NCBI GenBank assembly: GCA_029946105.1
Contig: JAQSDW010000005.1
Location: forward strand, 1-64,000
Origin: Reyranella sp.
GTDB taxonomy: Bacteria > Pseudomonadota > Alphaproteobacteria > Reyranellales > Reyranellaceae
Reading direction: 5' to 3'
Length of the DNA: 64,000 bases
Positions 23,590 through 38,236 of the stretch are shown here, piece after piece. The notes under the pieces were generated by a model. It saw only the letters and a program-made list of their open reading frames with translations, searched no databases and was not told the origin of the DNA. A program made the position numbers and the translations under genes. The first letter of the stretch is position 1; each line of letters starts with the position of its first letter.

Positions 23590-24915
23590 ATGAAATTTCG
23601 TCTGGCCGCCGCCGTCCTCGTTTCCACCTTGATGGCGGGCCTTGCGCCGGCCGGGGCCCAGATCCCGCCGATCCCGCCGGGCTGGCAGATGGAACGGGTC
23701 GTGATGCTCGCCCGCCACGGCGTGCGTGCCCCCGACCAGTCGCCGGACGAACTGGCAAAATACGCCGCCTCGCCATGGCCCACCTGGCCGGTACCGCCCG
23801 ACTTTCTGACGCCGCGAGGCGCGGCGCTCGCCCGCAACATGGGTCTGTTCTATCGCGTGCACTACGGCGGCCGCGGCCTGATCCAGGAGGATGACTGTCC
23901 CGCCCCCGGTATTGTCGTTGTGTGGACGGATCTCGACCAGCGCAACGAGGACAGCGCGATTTCGACCCTGGGCGGGCTCTACCTGCGCTGCCTCAATTCG
24001 ATCCTGAAGCACCAGACCGACTTATCGAAGCCGGATCCGCTGTTCCATCCCTCGCCGTCGCCGTCCTGCCCGATGGATGCGGCCGCCAACCGCGCCGCCA
24101 TCCTGGCGCGCATCGGCGGGGACTTCAGTTCGGTGCTGCGCGAATATGCGCCGCAGCTCACGACCCTGCAGTCGACGCTCTGTCCGCCTGGCCTGGCTGC
24201 CGGCAAGTCCTGCGGGCTCTCGGTCGACACATCCGCCATCGTACCGGATTCGAAGGGCGGCGTGGTGATGAAGGGCCCGATTGCCGTCGGCTCGATGGCG
24301 TCGGAGATCTTCCTGAAGGAAAGCGCCGAGGGAATGCCGGCCGACCAGGTCGCCTGGGGACGCCTGGCGGGTGACGCCGGGCTTCGCGACGTGCTGAAGG
24401 TCCACCGGCTGCATGCCGACCTGATGGAGAAGACGCGGCCGATCGCCCAGCAGAAGGGCTCGAACATGCTGGCGCAGATCACGACCTCGCTGCAGGACGG
24501 ACACAAGTTTCCCGGCGCGCCCAGCATCGCCGAGCCGGTGCGCTTCGGCATATTGATCGGCCACGATACCAACATCCTGAATGTCGCGGGCTTGCTCAAT
24601 CTCGGCTGGGATATCCCGGGCTTCCAGGACAACGAAGTGCCGCCCAGCAGCTCGCTCGCCTTCGAGCTGTACAAGGAAGTGAGCACGGGCCAGCGCTATG
24701 TGCGGATGACCTTCTACACCCAGACGCCCGAACAGATGCGCCAAGCCACACCGCTCAGCCTCAATAATCTGCCGGGCATGGCCGCGGTCGACCTGCCGGC
24801 CTGCAGCGCCGATGCGCGCCATCGCGCTTGCCCTCTGCAGCGCTTCGTCGAGATTGTCTCGGCGGCCATCGACCCGGGCTGCGTCTCGATCGGCAATGTC
24901 ATGATCAAGCGGTAG
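23590..24915 (+). CDS. Histidine-type acid phosphatase (AppA/phytase-like)
   Basis: A 441-residue secreted phosphatase of the histidine phosphatase superfamily, branch 2. A signal peptide ends near AGAQ (residue 24). The catalytic RHGVRAP motif at residues 42-48 places His43 as the phosphorylated nucleophile, and the late GHDTNILN supplies the His-Asp proton-donor pair of glucose-1-phosphatases and phytases. Several Cys residues could form disulphides in the periplasm. The likely role is phosphate or inositol-phosphate scavenging. Its end overlaps the convergent sensor gene by 11 bp. Confidence 0.92.
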   Translation: MKFRLAAAVLVSTLMAGLAPAGAQIPPIPPGWQMERVVMLARHGVRAPDQSPDELAKYAASPWPTWPVPPDFLTPRGAALARNMGLFYRVHYGGRGLIQEDDCPAPGIVVVWTDLDQRNEDSAISTLGGLYLRCLNSILKHQTDLSKPDPLFHPSPSPSCPMDAAANRAAILARIGGDFSSVLREYAPQLTTLQSTLCPPGLAAGKSCGLSVDTSAIVPDSKGGVVMKGPIAVGSMASEIFLKESAEGMPADQVAWGRLAGDAGLRDVLKVHRLHADLMEKTRPIAQQKGSNMLAQITTSLQDGHKFPGAPSIAEPVRFGILIGHDTNILNVAGLLNLGWDIPGFQDNEVPPSSSLAFELYKEVSTGQRYVRMTFYTQTPEQMRQATPLSLNNLPGMAAVDLPACSADARHRACPLQRFVEIVSAAIDPGCVSIGNVMIKR

Positions 24916-26778
24916 AAGCGCCCGCCTGCCGTGCCGGCTTGGTATCGAGCAGCGACAGCAGCACGCGTTCGAGAGCAGCTGAATCGATCGGCTTCTGCAG
25001 CACCGGGACATTGGCATAGCGCCGGTCGAGGCTATCGCGCTGGTAGCCGGTGATGAAGACAAAAGGCACGCCGCGCGCCAGCAGCAGATCGGCCAGCGGA
25101 TCGGCCGGCTCGCCGGCTAGATTGAGATCGAGGATGGCGCCGTCGAAGCGTTCGGCCTTGGCCGCTGCCAGACCGTCGGCCAGCCGGCCACACGGGCCGA
25201 CCACGGCGGCACCGAGATCGTCGAGCATGCTTTTCACCAGCATGCTGACCAGCAACTCGTCCTCGACCACCAGAAGGCGCTTGTTGGCGAGGCTGCGCCG
25301 GGCGCGACGGTCGGCGGACGGCGCCGTCGGCTCGGTGACGTCGGCGAGCGGTGCCGGCGCCACGATCTGGGCGCTTGGGATCGAGAGCGTGCAGTGCAGC
25401 CCCTCGGGACGCCAATCGTAGACGACACCGCCGCGGAACTGCGCTTCGATGCTCGAACGCACGATGGTGAGGCCGAAGCCCAAAGCCTGCGGCGTCGCCG
25501 TCGCAGGCCCACCGGTCTCGCGCCAGTCGAGCACGACGGCGTCGGACCCGACCGACCATGCAAGCTCCAGGGTGCCGGTATCGGTCGAGAGCGCGCCATA
25601 CTTGGCGGCGTTGGTGGCGAGTTCGTGAACCGCCAGCGCCACGGCCTGCGCCGTCGCGGGCAGCAAGACCACGGCCGGCCCCGAGGTCACGACGCGCTTG
25701 CGATGGCTGGCCTGGTAGGGCGCCATCTCCTCCTCGACGATCTTGCAGAGGTCGGCGCCTTCCCAGCGCGTGGCCGACAGCAGATTGTGCGTCGCCGCCA
25801 GCGCATGGATACGGCCCTCGACAGTGGTGATGAACTCCGGCGTGCTCTTCGCGCGGGTCAGCCGCAGCACCGACAGCACCACGGCCAGCGTGTTCTTGGC
25901 CCGGTGGTCGACCTCGCGCGCCAGCAGCACCTGGCGCTCCTCGGCGCGCTTGCGTTCGGTGATATCGACGGTGACGCCGTTCATGCGCGCGGGCCTCGCC
26001 GCTGTATCGCGCGAGATGATACCGGCACCGTAGCACCAGCGCACCTCGCCGCTCGGCCGCACGATCCGGAACTCGGTCTGGAAGCGGGGCCCGCTGGTCT
26101 CGACGAGGGCCGCCACCGAGCTCTTCTCGCGATCGTCGGGATGTATCATCGCCTCGATGCGCTTGATGGTCGGCTCGAACCGGGCCGGGTCGACACCGAA
26201 GATCCGGTACGGGCCGTCGTCCCACTCGATGTGGCCCGTCGCCAGGTCGACTTCCCACGAGCCCATGTCGCCGGCCGAGAGCGCGATGGAGCGTCGCTCC
26301 TCGCTCCTTTGCAGCCGCTCGGTCTGCGCCGCCAGTTCGGCGGTGCGGGCGGCGACCCGCCGCTCGAGCTCGACGTTCATCTCCTCGAGCTGGCGGGTCT
26401 TGCGATAGAGCTCGAGGAAGACCTTGACCTTGGCGCGCAGCACTTCCGGCACCACCGGCACCGTCACATAGTCGACGGCACCGATCTCATAGCCGCGCAG
26501 ATGGTCGGTTTCGGCGATCTGGACCGCCGACACGAAGATCATGGCGAGCTTCTGGAAGCGCGGGTGCTCGCGGATCATGGCCGCCAGCTCGAAACCGTCG
26601 ACGCCGGGCATGACGACGTCGATCAGCACGACCGCCACCTCGGTCTTGAGGAGGACGCCCAGCGCCTCCTGCGGGCTGTTGGTCTTGATCAGGTTCTCGC
26701 CCAACTGGCCCAGGATGACCTCATAGCTGAGCAGCTTGGCGGGCTGGTCGTCGACCAGCAGGATATTGACCTTGTCCA

Positions 26779-26779
<1 letters not shown>
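24905..26779 (-). CDS. Hybrid sensor kinase: REC-PAS-HWE kinase-REC
   Basis: A 624-residue soluble signalling protein. Domains in order: receiver (about 1-122, phospho-acceptor Asp54), coiled coil (about 128-165), PAS (about 165-277, ending VDITERKRAE), HWE-type histidine kinase with His292 in DHRAKN, ATP-binding part with HELATNAAKYG and the WRETGG signature, and a second receiver (about 500-612, Asp551). HWE kinases often act in light or general stress signalling. Its ATG overlaps the stop of the giant HAMP kinase by one base (TGATG), so the two are coupled, and its first receiver may accept phosphate from that kinase (inference). Confidence 0.92.
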
Positions 26780-32214
<5,435 letters not shown>

Positions 32215-32395
32215 GGCAAGCTCTCTGCCTGAAATTGATGCCGGCCCCATGGTCTGGCATCAGCGAGAGGGTGCCCAACTCCAACACATCGGCCCTAAAA
32301 AGCCGGCACCAAAGAAACAGTCATCCCCCCACCAGCCCGATTAACGACCAGTTCCGAAAAAGGTTGCGTGACAAATTTGAGGTAAATTCCTAAAG

Positions 32396-32406
32396 TGGTA
32401 AGACCA
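32396..32406. promoter_or_regulatory. Putative GntR/FadR-type operator
   Basis: TGGT-AAG-ACCA is a perfect inverted repeat with a 3-base spacer, matching the known TNGTNNNACNA form of FadR-subfamily GntR operators. It lies 16 bp before the ATG of a FadR-type regulator gene, in an AT-richer stretch of the 208-bp gap after the divergent kinase gene. The position suggests autorepression and control of the whole downstream operon. The rest of the gap (32215-32395) holds no other feature I can support. Confidence 0.6.
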
Positions 32407-32422
32407 TGGACTGACCAACTAA

Positions 32423-33178
32423 ATGGCCCTGATCGATATCGTTCGCTCCGACCCCGAAGAGACGCAGAGTGGCGCCACCCGGGTCCTCACCTTCTTCCGC
32501 GACCGGCTGCTGTCGGGTGAGCTGAAGGCGGGCGACCGCCTGCTGGCGGAGCGTGAGCTTGCTCAGGCGCTGGGCGTCAGCCGGCCGGTGCTGCGCGAGG
32601 CCCTGCGGTCGCTGGCCATGCTCGGGCTGCTCGACATCCAGCATGGCCGCGGTGCGTTCGTTCGTGCCGCCAACGCCTCGGTGCTGGGCCAGGCACTCAC
32701 CCTTTGCCTCGCGCCCGAACCGAACATCCTGGACGACGTGCTGCAGGCCAGGATCGCCATCGAGTGCCAGGCCATTCGCCTCGCCTGCGAGCGAGCGAGC
32801 GAGCGTGACCTGCAGGCGATTGCCGGTATCCTCGACACGCTGGTCGATTCGCTCGATGACCCGGAAACCGGCGGAGAGGCCGACTACGCCTTTCACCTAG
32901 CCATCGTGCGGGCCTCCGGCAGCAGCGCGTTGATGAAGATCTACGAGGCGATCTCGCCGCTCCTGATGCGCAGCCACGTCGAGCGCCGCCGCGACACCTT
33001 CCGCGAGCCCGCCATCACCTCGCGGCTGGTCGACGCGCACCGCGAGGTGTTCCTGTCGTTGGCACGCCGCGAACCCGACCAGGCCGAGCGCGCCTTGCGC
33101 CAGCATTTCCTGATCGGCGACGAACTGCGTCGCAAGAGCCTCATCTCCTCCTATCAGTCGCGAGAGAAACAGCCATGA
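32423..33178 (+). CDS. GntR family regulator, FadR/FCD subfamily
   Basis: A 251-residue repressor-type regulator. The N-terminal winged helix contains GDRLLAERELAQALGVSRPV and LREALRSLAMLGLL, typical of GntR proteins. The helical FCD effector domain follows, with an Asp/Glu and His pattern (DYAFHLAIVRAS) that binds metal and small organic acids in this subfamily. It starts an operon with the RpiB-like gene, which it overlaps by 4 bp (ATGA). A TGGTAAGACCA operator precedes it. A sugar acid or related carboxylate is the expected effector class. Confidence 0.93.
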   Translation: MALIDIVRSDPEETQSGATRVLTFFRDRLLSGELKAGDRLLAERELAQALGVSRPVLREALRSLAMLGLLDIQHGRGAFVRAANASVLGQALTLCLAPEPNILDDVLQARIAIECQAIRLACERASERDLQAIAGILDTLVDSLDDPETGGEADYAFHLAIVRASGSSALMKIYEAISPLLMRSHVERRRDTFREPAITSRLVDAHREVFLSLARREPDQAERALRQHFLIGDELRRKSLISSYQSREKQP

Positions 33179-33621
33179 AGCTTGTCGTCGGTTCGGACCA
33201 TGCCGGCTTTCCGATGAAGGCCGACCTCATCGCCTTCGTGCGCGGCCTCGGCCACGAGGTCGGGGACGTCGGCTCCTTCGACCCCGCGCCGGTCGACTTT
33301 CCGGATATCGCGCGCCAGGTCGCGGCCGCCATCACCTCCGGCCACGCCCAGCGCGGGCTGATGGTGTGCGGCACCGGGGTCGGCGCCTCGATCGGCGCCA
33401 ACAAGATGAAGGGTATCCGCGCCGCGGTCTGCCATGACGTGCACTCCGCGCACCAGTGCGTCGAGCACGACGACGTCAACGTGATGTGCATCGGCGCCCA
33501 GATCGTCGGCCCCTGGCTGGCCAAGGATCTGATCGCCGCCTACCTCGCTGCGGAATTCTCGACGGCCGAGGAATTCCGCCGCCGCGTGGCAAAACTCGCC
33601 GACATGGATGCGGGGCGCTAG
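33175..33621 (+). CDS. RpiB/LacA/LacB family sugar-phosphate isomerase
   Basis: A 148-residue isomerase of the RpiB/LacAB family, which interconverts aldose and ketose phosphates. The opening MKLVVGSDHAGFPMK and the MVCGTGVGASIGANK loop with catalytic Cys65 are diagnostic. The region that usually reads SREHNDANV in ribose-5-phosphate isomerases here reads AHQCVEHDDVNV, so the Arg that normally helps bind phosphate is not in its place. With a GntR regulator, lactonase-like hydrolase and importer alongside, a dedicated catabolic sugar isomerase is more likely than housekeeping ribose metabolism. Confidence 0.88.
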   Translation: MKLVVGSDHAGFPMKADLIAFVRGLGHEVGDVGSFDPAPVDFPDIARQVAAAITSGHAQRGLMVCGTGVGASIGANKMKGIRAAVCHDVHSAHQCVEHDDVNVMCIGAQIVGPWLAKDLIAAYLAAEFSTAEEFRRRVAKLADMDAGR

Positions 33622-33660
33622 AGTTCGGTCAAGAAATCAAAACGGAAGACGGAGGAAACG

Positions 33661-34452
33661 ATGAGAAAGCTGCTGACGACCGTCGCCCTTGCGGCGGTGG
33701 CGACGATGGGCGTGAGCCAGATGGCCAGCGCCGACGTACTCGACGACATCAAGAAGTCGGGCAAGATCCGCATTGCCGTCGATCTCGGCGTGCCGCCCTA
33801 TGGCATGACCGACGACAAGATGCAGCCCTCGGGTTCCGACATTGACACCGCCAAAGCGCTGGCCAAGGACTGGGGCGTGGAGTTCGTGCATGTGCCGACG
33901 ACGGGCGCCGCGCGCATTCCGGCGCTGCAGACCGGCAAGGCCGACCTCGTGATCTCGACGCTGTCGATCACGCCGGAACGCGCCAAGGCGATCGACTTCT
34001 CGCTGCCCTACGCCTCGCTGTCGACGGTGATCGCGGCGCTGAAGTCGATCGACGTCAAGAAGCTCGCTGATCTCGACGGCAAGACCGTCGGCACCGTGCG
34101 CGGCACGACGCACGACACACAGCTCACCAAGGAAGCGCCCAAGGGCATGAAGCTGGTGCGCTACGAGGACGACGCCACCGAGGCCCAGGCCTATCTCAGC
34201 GGCCAGGTCGACATCATCTCGACCGCCGAGCTGCTGGTGGCGCCGATTGGCAAGAAGAACCCGGCCCGTCCGCTCGAGGTCAAGTTCGTGCTCGATACCT
34301 TCAAGCTCGCCGTCGGCGTCAAGAAGGACGAGGCGCGCCTGCTCGCCGAGGTGAACAAGTGGATCGCCGCCAAGATCAAGGACGGCACGCTGAACGCCAT
34401 CTACAAGAAGCATCACGGCAACGATCTGCCCGACGTGATCCTGAAGCAGTAG
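33661..34452 (+). CDS. ABC transporter substrate-binding protein, amino-acid type (SBP_bac_3)
   Basis: A 263-residue periplasmic binding protein of family 3. The signal peptide MRKLLTTVALAAVATMGVSQ continues to MASA at residue 24. The mature start DVLDDIKKSGKIRIAVDLG, the PPYGM segment, and ADLVISTLSITPERAKAIDF are family hallmarks. A GGAGGAAACG site precedes the ATG. It belongs with the HisM/HisQ-like permeases and HisP-like ATPase that follow, interrupted by one hydrolase gene. The ligand may not be an amino acid given the sugar-type enzymes around it. Confidence 0.92.
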   Translation: MRKLLTTVALAAVATMGVSQMASADVLDDIKKSGKIRIAVDLGVPPYGMTDDKMQPSGSDIDTAKALAKDWGVEFVHVPTTGAARIPALQTGKADLVISTLSITPERAKAIDFSLPYASLSTVIAALKSIDVKKLADLDGKTVGTVRGTTHDTQLTKEAPKGMKLVRYEDDATEAQAYLSGQVDIISTAELLVAPIGKKNPARPLEVKFVLDTFKLAVGVKKDEARLLAEVNKWIAAKIKDGTLNAIYKKHHGNDLPDVILKQ

Positions 34453-34454
34453 GG

Positions 34455-35345
34455 ATGGCCGCGAGCCGCCAAGATGGGGCGTCGATGGAGATCGTCGACG
34501 CCCATCACCATTTCTGGGATCCGGCGCGCAACTATCATCCCTGGTTGCGCGACGAGCCGCCGATTCCGTTCCGCTATGGCGACTACAACGCCATCCGCCG
34601 GCGTTACCTGCACGAGCAGTACCTGGCCGATGCGCACGGCTATGCCGTCGCGGGCTCGGTCTATATCGAAACCGAGTGGGACCCGCGCGATCCCATCGGC
34701 GAGATGACCTACGTGGCCGAGCTCCGGCAGAAGGGCCTGCCGTCGGTCGCCGTTGGCCAGGCGTGGCTCGACCGCGCTGATGCCGGAAAGGTGCTGGAAC
34801 GGCTGAGCGGCTTCGACTTTGTGCGGAGCGTGCGCCACAAGCCGCGGCCGGGCGACATGCAGACGGCGACGCGCTGGCGCAAGGGCTTCGCGCTGCTGGC
34901 CAGGCGGCTGGGCCGCTTCGATTTGCAGACACCGTGGGATCATCTCGGCGATGCGGCAAAGCTTGCCCACGACTTTCCCAGCATCATGATCTTTCTCAAT
35001 CACACAGGCCTGCCGGCCGACCGCAGCCCCGAGGGGCTGGCGGGCTGGCGCCGGGCGATGGCCACCCTGGCGGCCGAACCCAATGTCGTGGTCAAGATCT
35101 CGGGCCTCGGCATTCCCGGCGTCGGCTGGACGGCCGCGGCCAACCGCCAGATCGTGCTGACGACCATTGAACTGTTCGGTGTCGAGCGCTGCATGTTTGC
35201 CAGCAATTTCCCGGTCGACAGCCTGTGCGCGAGCTTCGACGATATCTATCGCGGGTTTGCCGCGATCGTGGCCGACTTCCCCGAGGACGAGCGCCACGCC
35301 CTGTTCGAGGGCAACGCGCGCCGTCTCTACGCCATTGCCAGCTGA
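34455..35345 (+). CDS. Lactonase-like amidohydrolase (COG3618)
   Basis: A 296-residue TIM-barrel hydrolase. EIVDAHHHFWDPARNYHPWL is nearly the signature of L-fuconolactone/rhamnonolactone hydrolases, and MFASNFPVDS is the typical COG3618 ending. It starts 2 bp after the binding-protein stop; an ATG at 34485 with GGGGCG upstream is an alternative start that removes ten residues. Embedded between a binding protein and its permeases, and after an RpiB-like isomerase, it is best read as opening a lactone or similar ring in the imported compound. The reaction is inferred. Confidence 0.9.
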   Translation: MAASRQDGASMEIVDAHHHFWDPARNYHPWLRDEPPIPFRYGDYNAIRRRYLHEQYLADAHGYAVAGSVYIETEWDPRDPIGEMTYVAELRQKGLPSVAVGQAWLDRADAGKVLERLSGFDFVRSVRHKPRPGDMQTATRWRKGFALLARRLGRFDLQTPWDHLGDAAKLAHDFPSIMIFLNHTGLPADRSPEGLAGWRRAMATLAAEPNVVVKISGLGIPGVGWTAAANRQIVLTTIELFGVERCMFASNFPVDSLCASFDDIYRGFAAIVADFPEDERHALFEGNARRLYAIAS

Positions 35346-35363
35346 ACCCAAGTCTTAGAGCGC

Positions 35364-36047
35364 ATGTCCTACAAGTTCGATTTCGCCTTCATGGCCGAGC
35401 GGTGGCCCGATTTCGTCGCCGGCGCCTGGCTCACGGTCCAACTCACCGTGCTGGCGATTGCGCTGGGCTTCGCGCTCGGCACGCTGTGTGCGCTGGCGCG
35501 GGTCTATGGCGGGCCGGTGCTGCGCCGGCTGGTCGGCGCCTACGTCGAGGCGATCCGCAACACACCGCTGCTGATTCAGATCTTCATCGTCTACTTCGGC
35601 CTCTCCAGCCTCGGGCTGAAGCTCAGCGCCGACGTCTCGGCGGTGATCGCGCTCACCGTCAACATGGGCGCCTATTCGACCGAGATCATGCGGGCCGGCA
35701 TCCAGTCGGTCCAGCGCACCCAGCTCGAGGCCGCCGATTGCCTCGGCCTCACGCGACTGCAGACGATCCTGCACGTCGTCCTGCTGCCGGCGATGGAGCG
35801 GGTCTATCCCGCACTCTCCAGCCAGTTCGTGCTGCTGATGCTGGCGTCGTCCATCACCTCGCAGATCTCGGTCGAAGAGCTGACGGCGACCGCCAGCCTG
35901 GTGCAGTCCGACACCTACCGCAGCTTCGAGGTCTACCTCGTGGTGGCCGTGGTCTATCTGGCGCTGTCGGCGCTCTACCGCTTCGCCTTCTGGCTGATCG
36001 GGCTCGGCCTGTTCGAGCGCAAGCGCCGGCTGGGGACACCGCTGTGA
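35364..36047 (+). CDS. ABC transporter permease, amino-acid type (HisM/HisQ-like)
   Basis: A 227-residue inner-membrane permease of the HisMQ/GlnP branch with about five helices. YVEAIRNTPLLIQIFIVYFG is the hallmark motif, and the coupling loop QLEAADCLGLTRLQ follows. It overlaps the next permease by 4 bp (GTGA), with which it forms the channel. It is 18 bp downstream of the hydrolase gene. Confidence 0.92.
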   Translation: MSYKFDFAFMAERWPDFVAGAWLTVQLTVLAIALGFALGTLCALARVYGGPVLRRLVGAYVEAIRNTPLLIQIFIVYFGLSSLGLKLSADVSAVIALTVNMGAYSTEIMRAGIQSVQRTQLEAADCLGLTRLQTILHVVLLPAMERVYPALSSQFVLLMLASSITSQISVEELTATASLVQSDTYRSFEVYLVVAVVYLALSALYRFAFWLIGLGLFERKRRLGTPL

Positions 36048-36691
36048 ACCAGCTCAGCGCCAACCATCTGCTCTATCTGCTGATCGCCGCGGAGTGGACG
36101 GTGGTGTTGTCGCTGATCGCCTTTGCCGGTGGCTCGGTGCTGGGCCTCGCCATCGCGCTGATGCGGGTGTCGAAACTGGGCGTCCTGCGCGGCATCGCCA
36201 GCGGCTATATCCAGCTCATCCAGGGCACGCCGCTGCTGATCCTGCTGTTCCTGTCCTACTTCGGCCTCGGCATCATCGGCCTCAAGCTGGTGCCGCTGGT
36301 GGCCGCAGGCATCTCGCTGACGCTCTATGCCGGCGCCTTCCTGGGCGAGATCTGGCGCGGCTGCATCGAGGCAGTGCCGAAGACGCAATGGGAGGCCTCC
36401 GATTGCCTCGGCCTCAACCGCGTTCAACAATATGCCTACGTGATCCTGCCGCAGGCCACGCGTATCGCCATCCCGCCCACCGTGGGCTTCATGGTGCAGA
36501 TCGTGAAGAACACCTCGCTCGCCTCGGTGATCGGCTTCGTCGAACTGGCGCGGGCCGGGCAGATCGTCAACAACTCGACCTTCGAGCCGTTCGCGATCTT
36601 CTCCTGTGTCGCTGCCATCTATTTCGCGCTGTGCTACCCGCTGTCGGTGGCCAGCCGCTACCTCGAGAGGAAGGCCCATGCCGGCAGGTGA
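36044..36691 (+). CDS. ABC transporter permease, amino-acid type (HisM/HisQ-like)
   Basis: A 215-residue permease partnering the preceding one. YIQLIQGTPLLILLFLSYFG and the coupling segment WEASDCLGLNRVQ are diagnostic of the HisMQ branch. The start is a GTG at 36044 that shares bases with the upstream stop (GTGA), so translation is coupled. No ATG in the right place exists. Its 3' end overlaps the ATPase gene by 14 bp. Confidence 0.92.
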   Translation: MNQLSANHLLYLLIAAEWTVVLSLIAFAGGSVLGLAIALMRVSKLGVLRGIASGYIQLIQGTPLLILLFLSYFGLGIIGLKLVPLVAAGISLTLYAGAFLGEIWRGCIEAVPKTQWEASDCLGLNRVQQYAYVILPQATRIAIPPTVGFMVQIVKNTSLASVIGFVELARAGQIVNNSTFEPFAIFSCVAAIYFALCYPLSVASRYLERKAHAGR

Positions 36692-37424
36692 GGCGGCCGT
36701 CGTCCGCGTCCGCGACGTGATCAAGGAGTTCGGCCCGCTGCGCGTGCTGGATGGCGTCGGCTTCGACGTGGCGCGCGGCCAGACCGTGGCGATCGTGGGC
36801 CGCAGCGGCTCGGGCAAGAGCACGCTGCTGCGCTGCATCGCCGGTCTCGAGACCGTCCAGGGCGGCAGCATCGAGGTCTGCGGCCATGCCGTCGGCCGGC
36901 CGGGAAGTGCCGCGCGCGCCCAGCTGCGCCGCGACGTCGGCATGGTGTTCCAGAGCTACAACCTCTTTCCGCACCTCAACGTCGAGCGCAACATCACTCT
37001 GGCGCTGACTCTGGTGAAGAAGGAACCGAAGGCCGCGGCCCGGCAGAAGGCAGCGGAAGTGCTGCGGCTGGTCGGCCTCACCGACAAGCTTCTAGCCTAT
37101 CCCGAACAGCTCTCGGGCGGCCAGCAGCAGCGCGTCGCCATCGCGCGCTCGCTGGCGCTGTCACCGCAGGTCATGCTGTTCGACGAGGTGACGTCGGCCC
37201 TCGACCCAGAGCTCACCGCCGAGGTGCTGGCGGTGATGGAGGATCTCGCGCGGCGCGGCATGACGATGATCACCGTCACGCACGAAATGGGCTTCGCCCG
37301 CCGCGTTGCCGGCCTGCTGGTGTTCATGCACCAGGGCAAGGTGTGGGAGATCGGCCCGACCGCCGAGTTGTTCGCCAGCCCGAAGACGGCGGAGTTCCGC
37401 CAGTTCGTCGGCAGCGAGCTTTAG
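36678..37424 (+). CDS. ABC transporter ATP-binding protein, amino-acid type (HisP/GlnQ-like)
   Basis: A 248-residue ATPase of the polar amino acid uptake group. Walker A GRSGSGKST, the Q-loop FQSYNLFPHL, signature LSGGQQQR, Walker B VMLFDEVTSALDPE and the switch His in THEMGFARRVA are all present. The ATG at 36678 follows GAGAGGAAGG and overlaps the permease gene by 14 bp. It closes the GntR-RpiB-SBP-hydrolase-permease-permease-ATPase unit. Its stop lies 7 bp from a convergent gene, and no terminator hairpin is visible between them. Confidence 0.93.
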   Translation: MPAGEAAVVRVRDVIKEFGPLRVLDGVGFDVARGQTVAIVGRSGSGKSTLLRCIAGLETVQGGSIEVCGHAVGRPGSAARAQLRRDVGMVFQSYNLFPHLNVERNITLALTLVKKEPKAAARQKAAEVLRLVGLTDKLLAYPEQLSGGQQQRVAIARSLALSPQVMLFDEVTSALDPELTAEVLAVMEDLARRGMTMITVTHEMGFARRVAGLLVFMHQGKVWEIGPTAELFASPKTAEFRQFVGSEL

Positions 37425-37431
37425 GCGGTTC

Positions 37432-38160
37432 TCAGGATGCGGGTGGCGCGACCGACAGGCCCTTGACGCTGTGGCGCTTGATGAACTCGGCCACCATGCC
37501 CGACTTCTTGGCGTCCTCGACGAAGGCTGCGAGAAACTTGGCGCCTTCGATATTGGCCTTCGCCGTGCCGATGGCCTGCTGCACGGCGGTGAACTTGCCG
37601 TCGAGAATTTTCAGTCCCGGTGCCTTCTCGACATCCTTCAGAAGGCCGGGGCGGAGACCCGCCAGCACCTCGAGCTTGTCCGACATGAATTTCTCGTAGG
37701 CGGCGTCGAGGCCGCTCACCTGTACCAGCGTGGCGTTTTTGATGTTGTTGACCAGCCAGAGGTCGTAGGCGCTGCGCGCCGAGACGGCGATGCGCACGCC
37801 CTTCTTGTCGACATCGGCGATGGACGTGATGGGCGAGCCCGCCGGCACCATGTAGGTCGCTTCGATCTCGCAGTAGGCGGCGCTGAAGGCGATCTTCTCG
37901 GCGCGCTGCGGCTCGGCGCCGATCAGGCCGATGTCCCAGATGTTCTTGCCGGCCTGGTCGCCCAACTCGCCCGGTGTCTTGAAGGGCACGTAGGTGACGG
38001 GCACGCCGAGCGCCGCTGCGGCGGCGCGTGCCATGTCAGGCGACACGCCCACGGGTTCGGCGTTCGCACTGCGGCCGGTGACCAGCAGGAAGTTGGAGAG
38101 GTTGATGCCGGCGCGCAGGACGCCGGTGGGGGCGAGTTCGGTTCGTGCTTTGTCGGTCAT
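37432..38160 (-). CDS. Family 3 binding-protein-fold protein without signal peptide
   Basis: A 242-residue protein of the SBP_bac_3 fold, the one used by periplasmic amino acid receptors. It begins MTDKARTELAPTGVLRAGIN, so the mature fold starts within the first 15 residues and there is no export signal. WDIGLIGAEPQRAEKIAFS is the usual second motif. It may be a cytoplasmic ligand sink, sensor or enzyme. It diverges from a racemase/dehydratase-type gene across 76 bp. Alternatively the protein is exported by a start codon I cannot locate, but no hydrophobic segment lies upstream in frame. Confidence 0.82.
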   Translation of the reverse strand: MTDKARTELAPTGVLRAGINLSNFLLVTGRSANAEPVGVSPDMARAAAAALGVPVTYVPFKTPGELGDQAGKNIWDIGLIGAEPQRAEKIAFSAAYCEIEATYMVPAGSPITSIADVDKKGVRIAVSARSAYDLWLVNNIKNATLVQVSGLDAAYEKFMSDKLEVLAGLRPGLLKDVEKAPGLKILDGKFTAVQQAIGTAKANIEGAKFLAAFVEDAKKSGMVAEFIKRHSVKGLSVAPPAS

Positions 38161-38236
38161 GGCCCCAGTCTATACTGAAGCAAAGGGAGAATGAAACGCA
38201 CGTGATTGCCGACAACGCCATGAGGGGTATTGGGCC

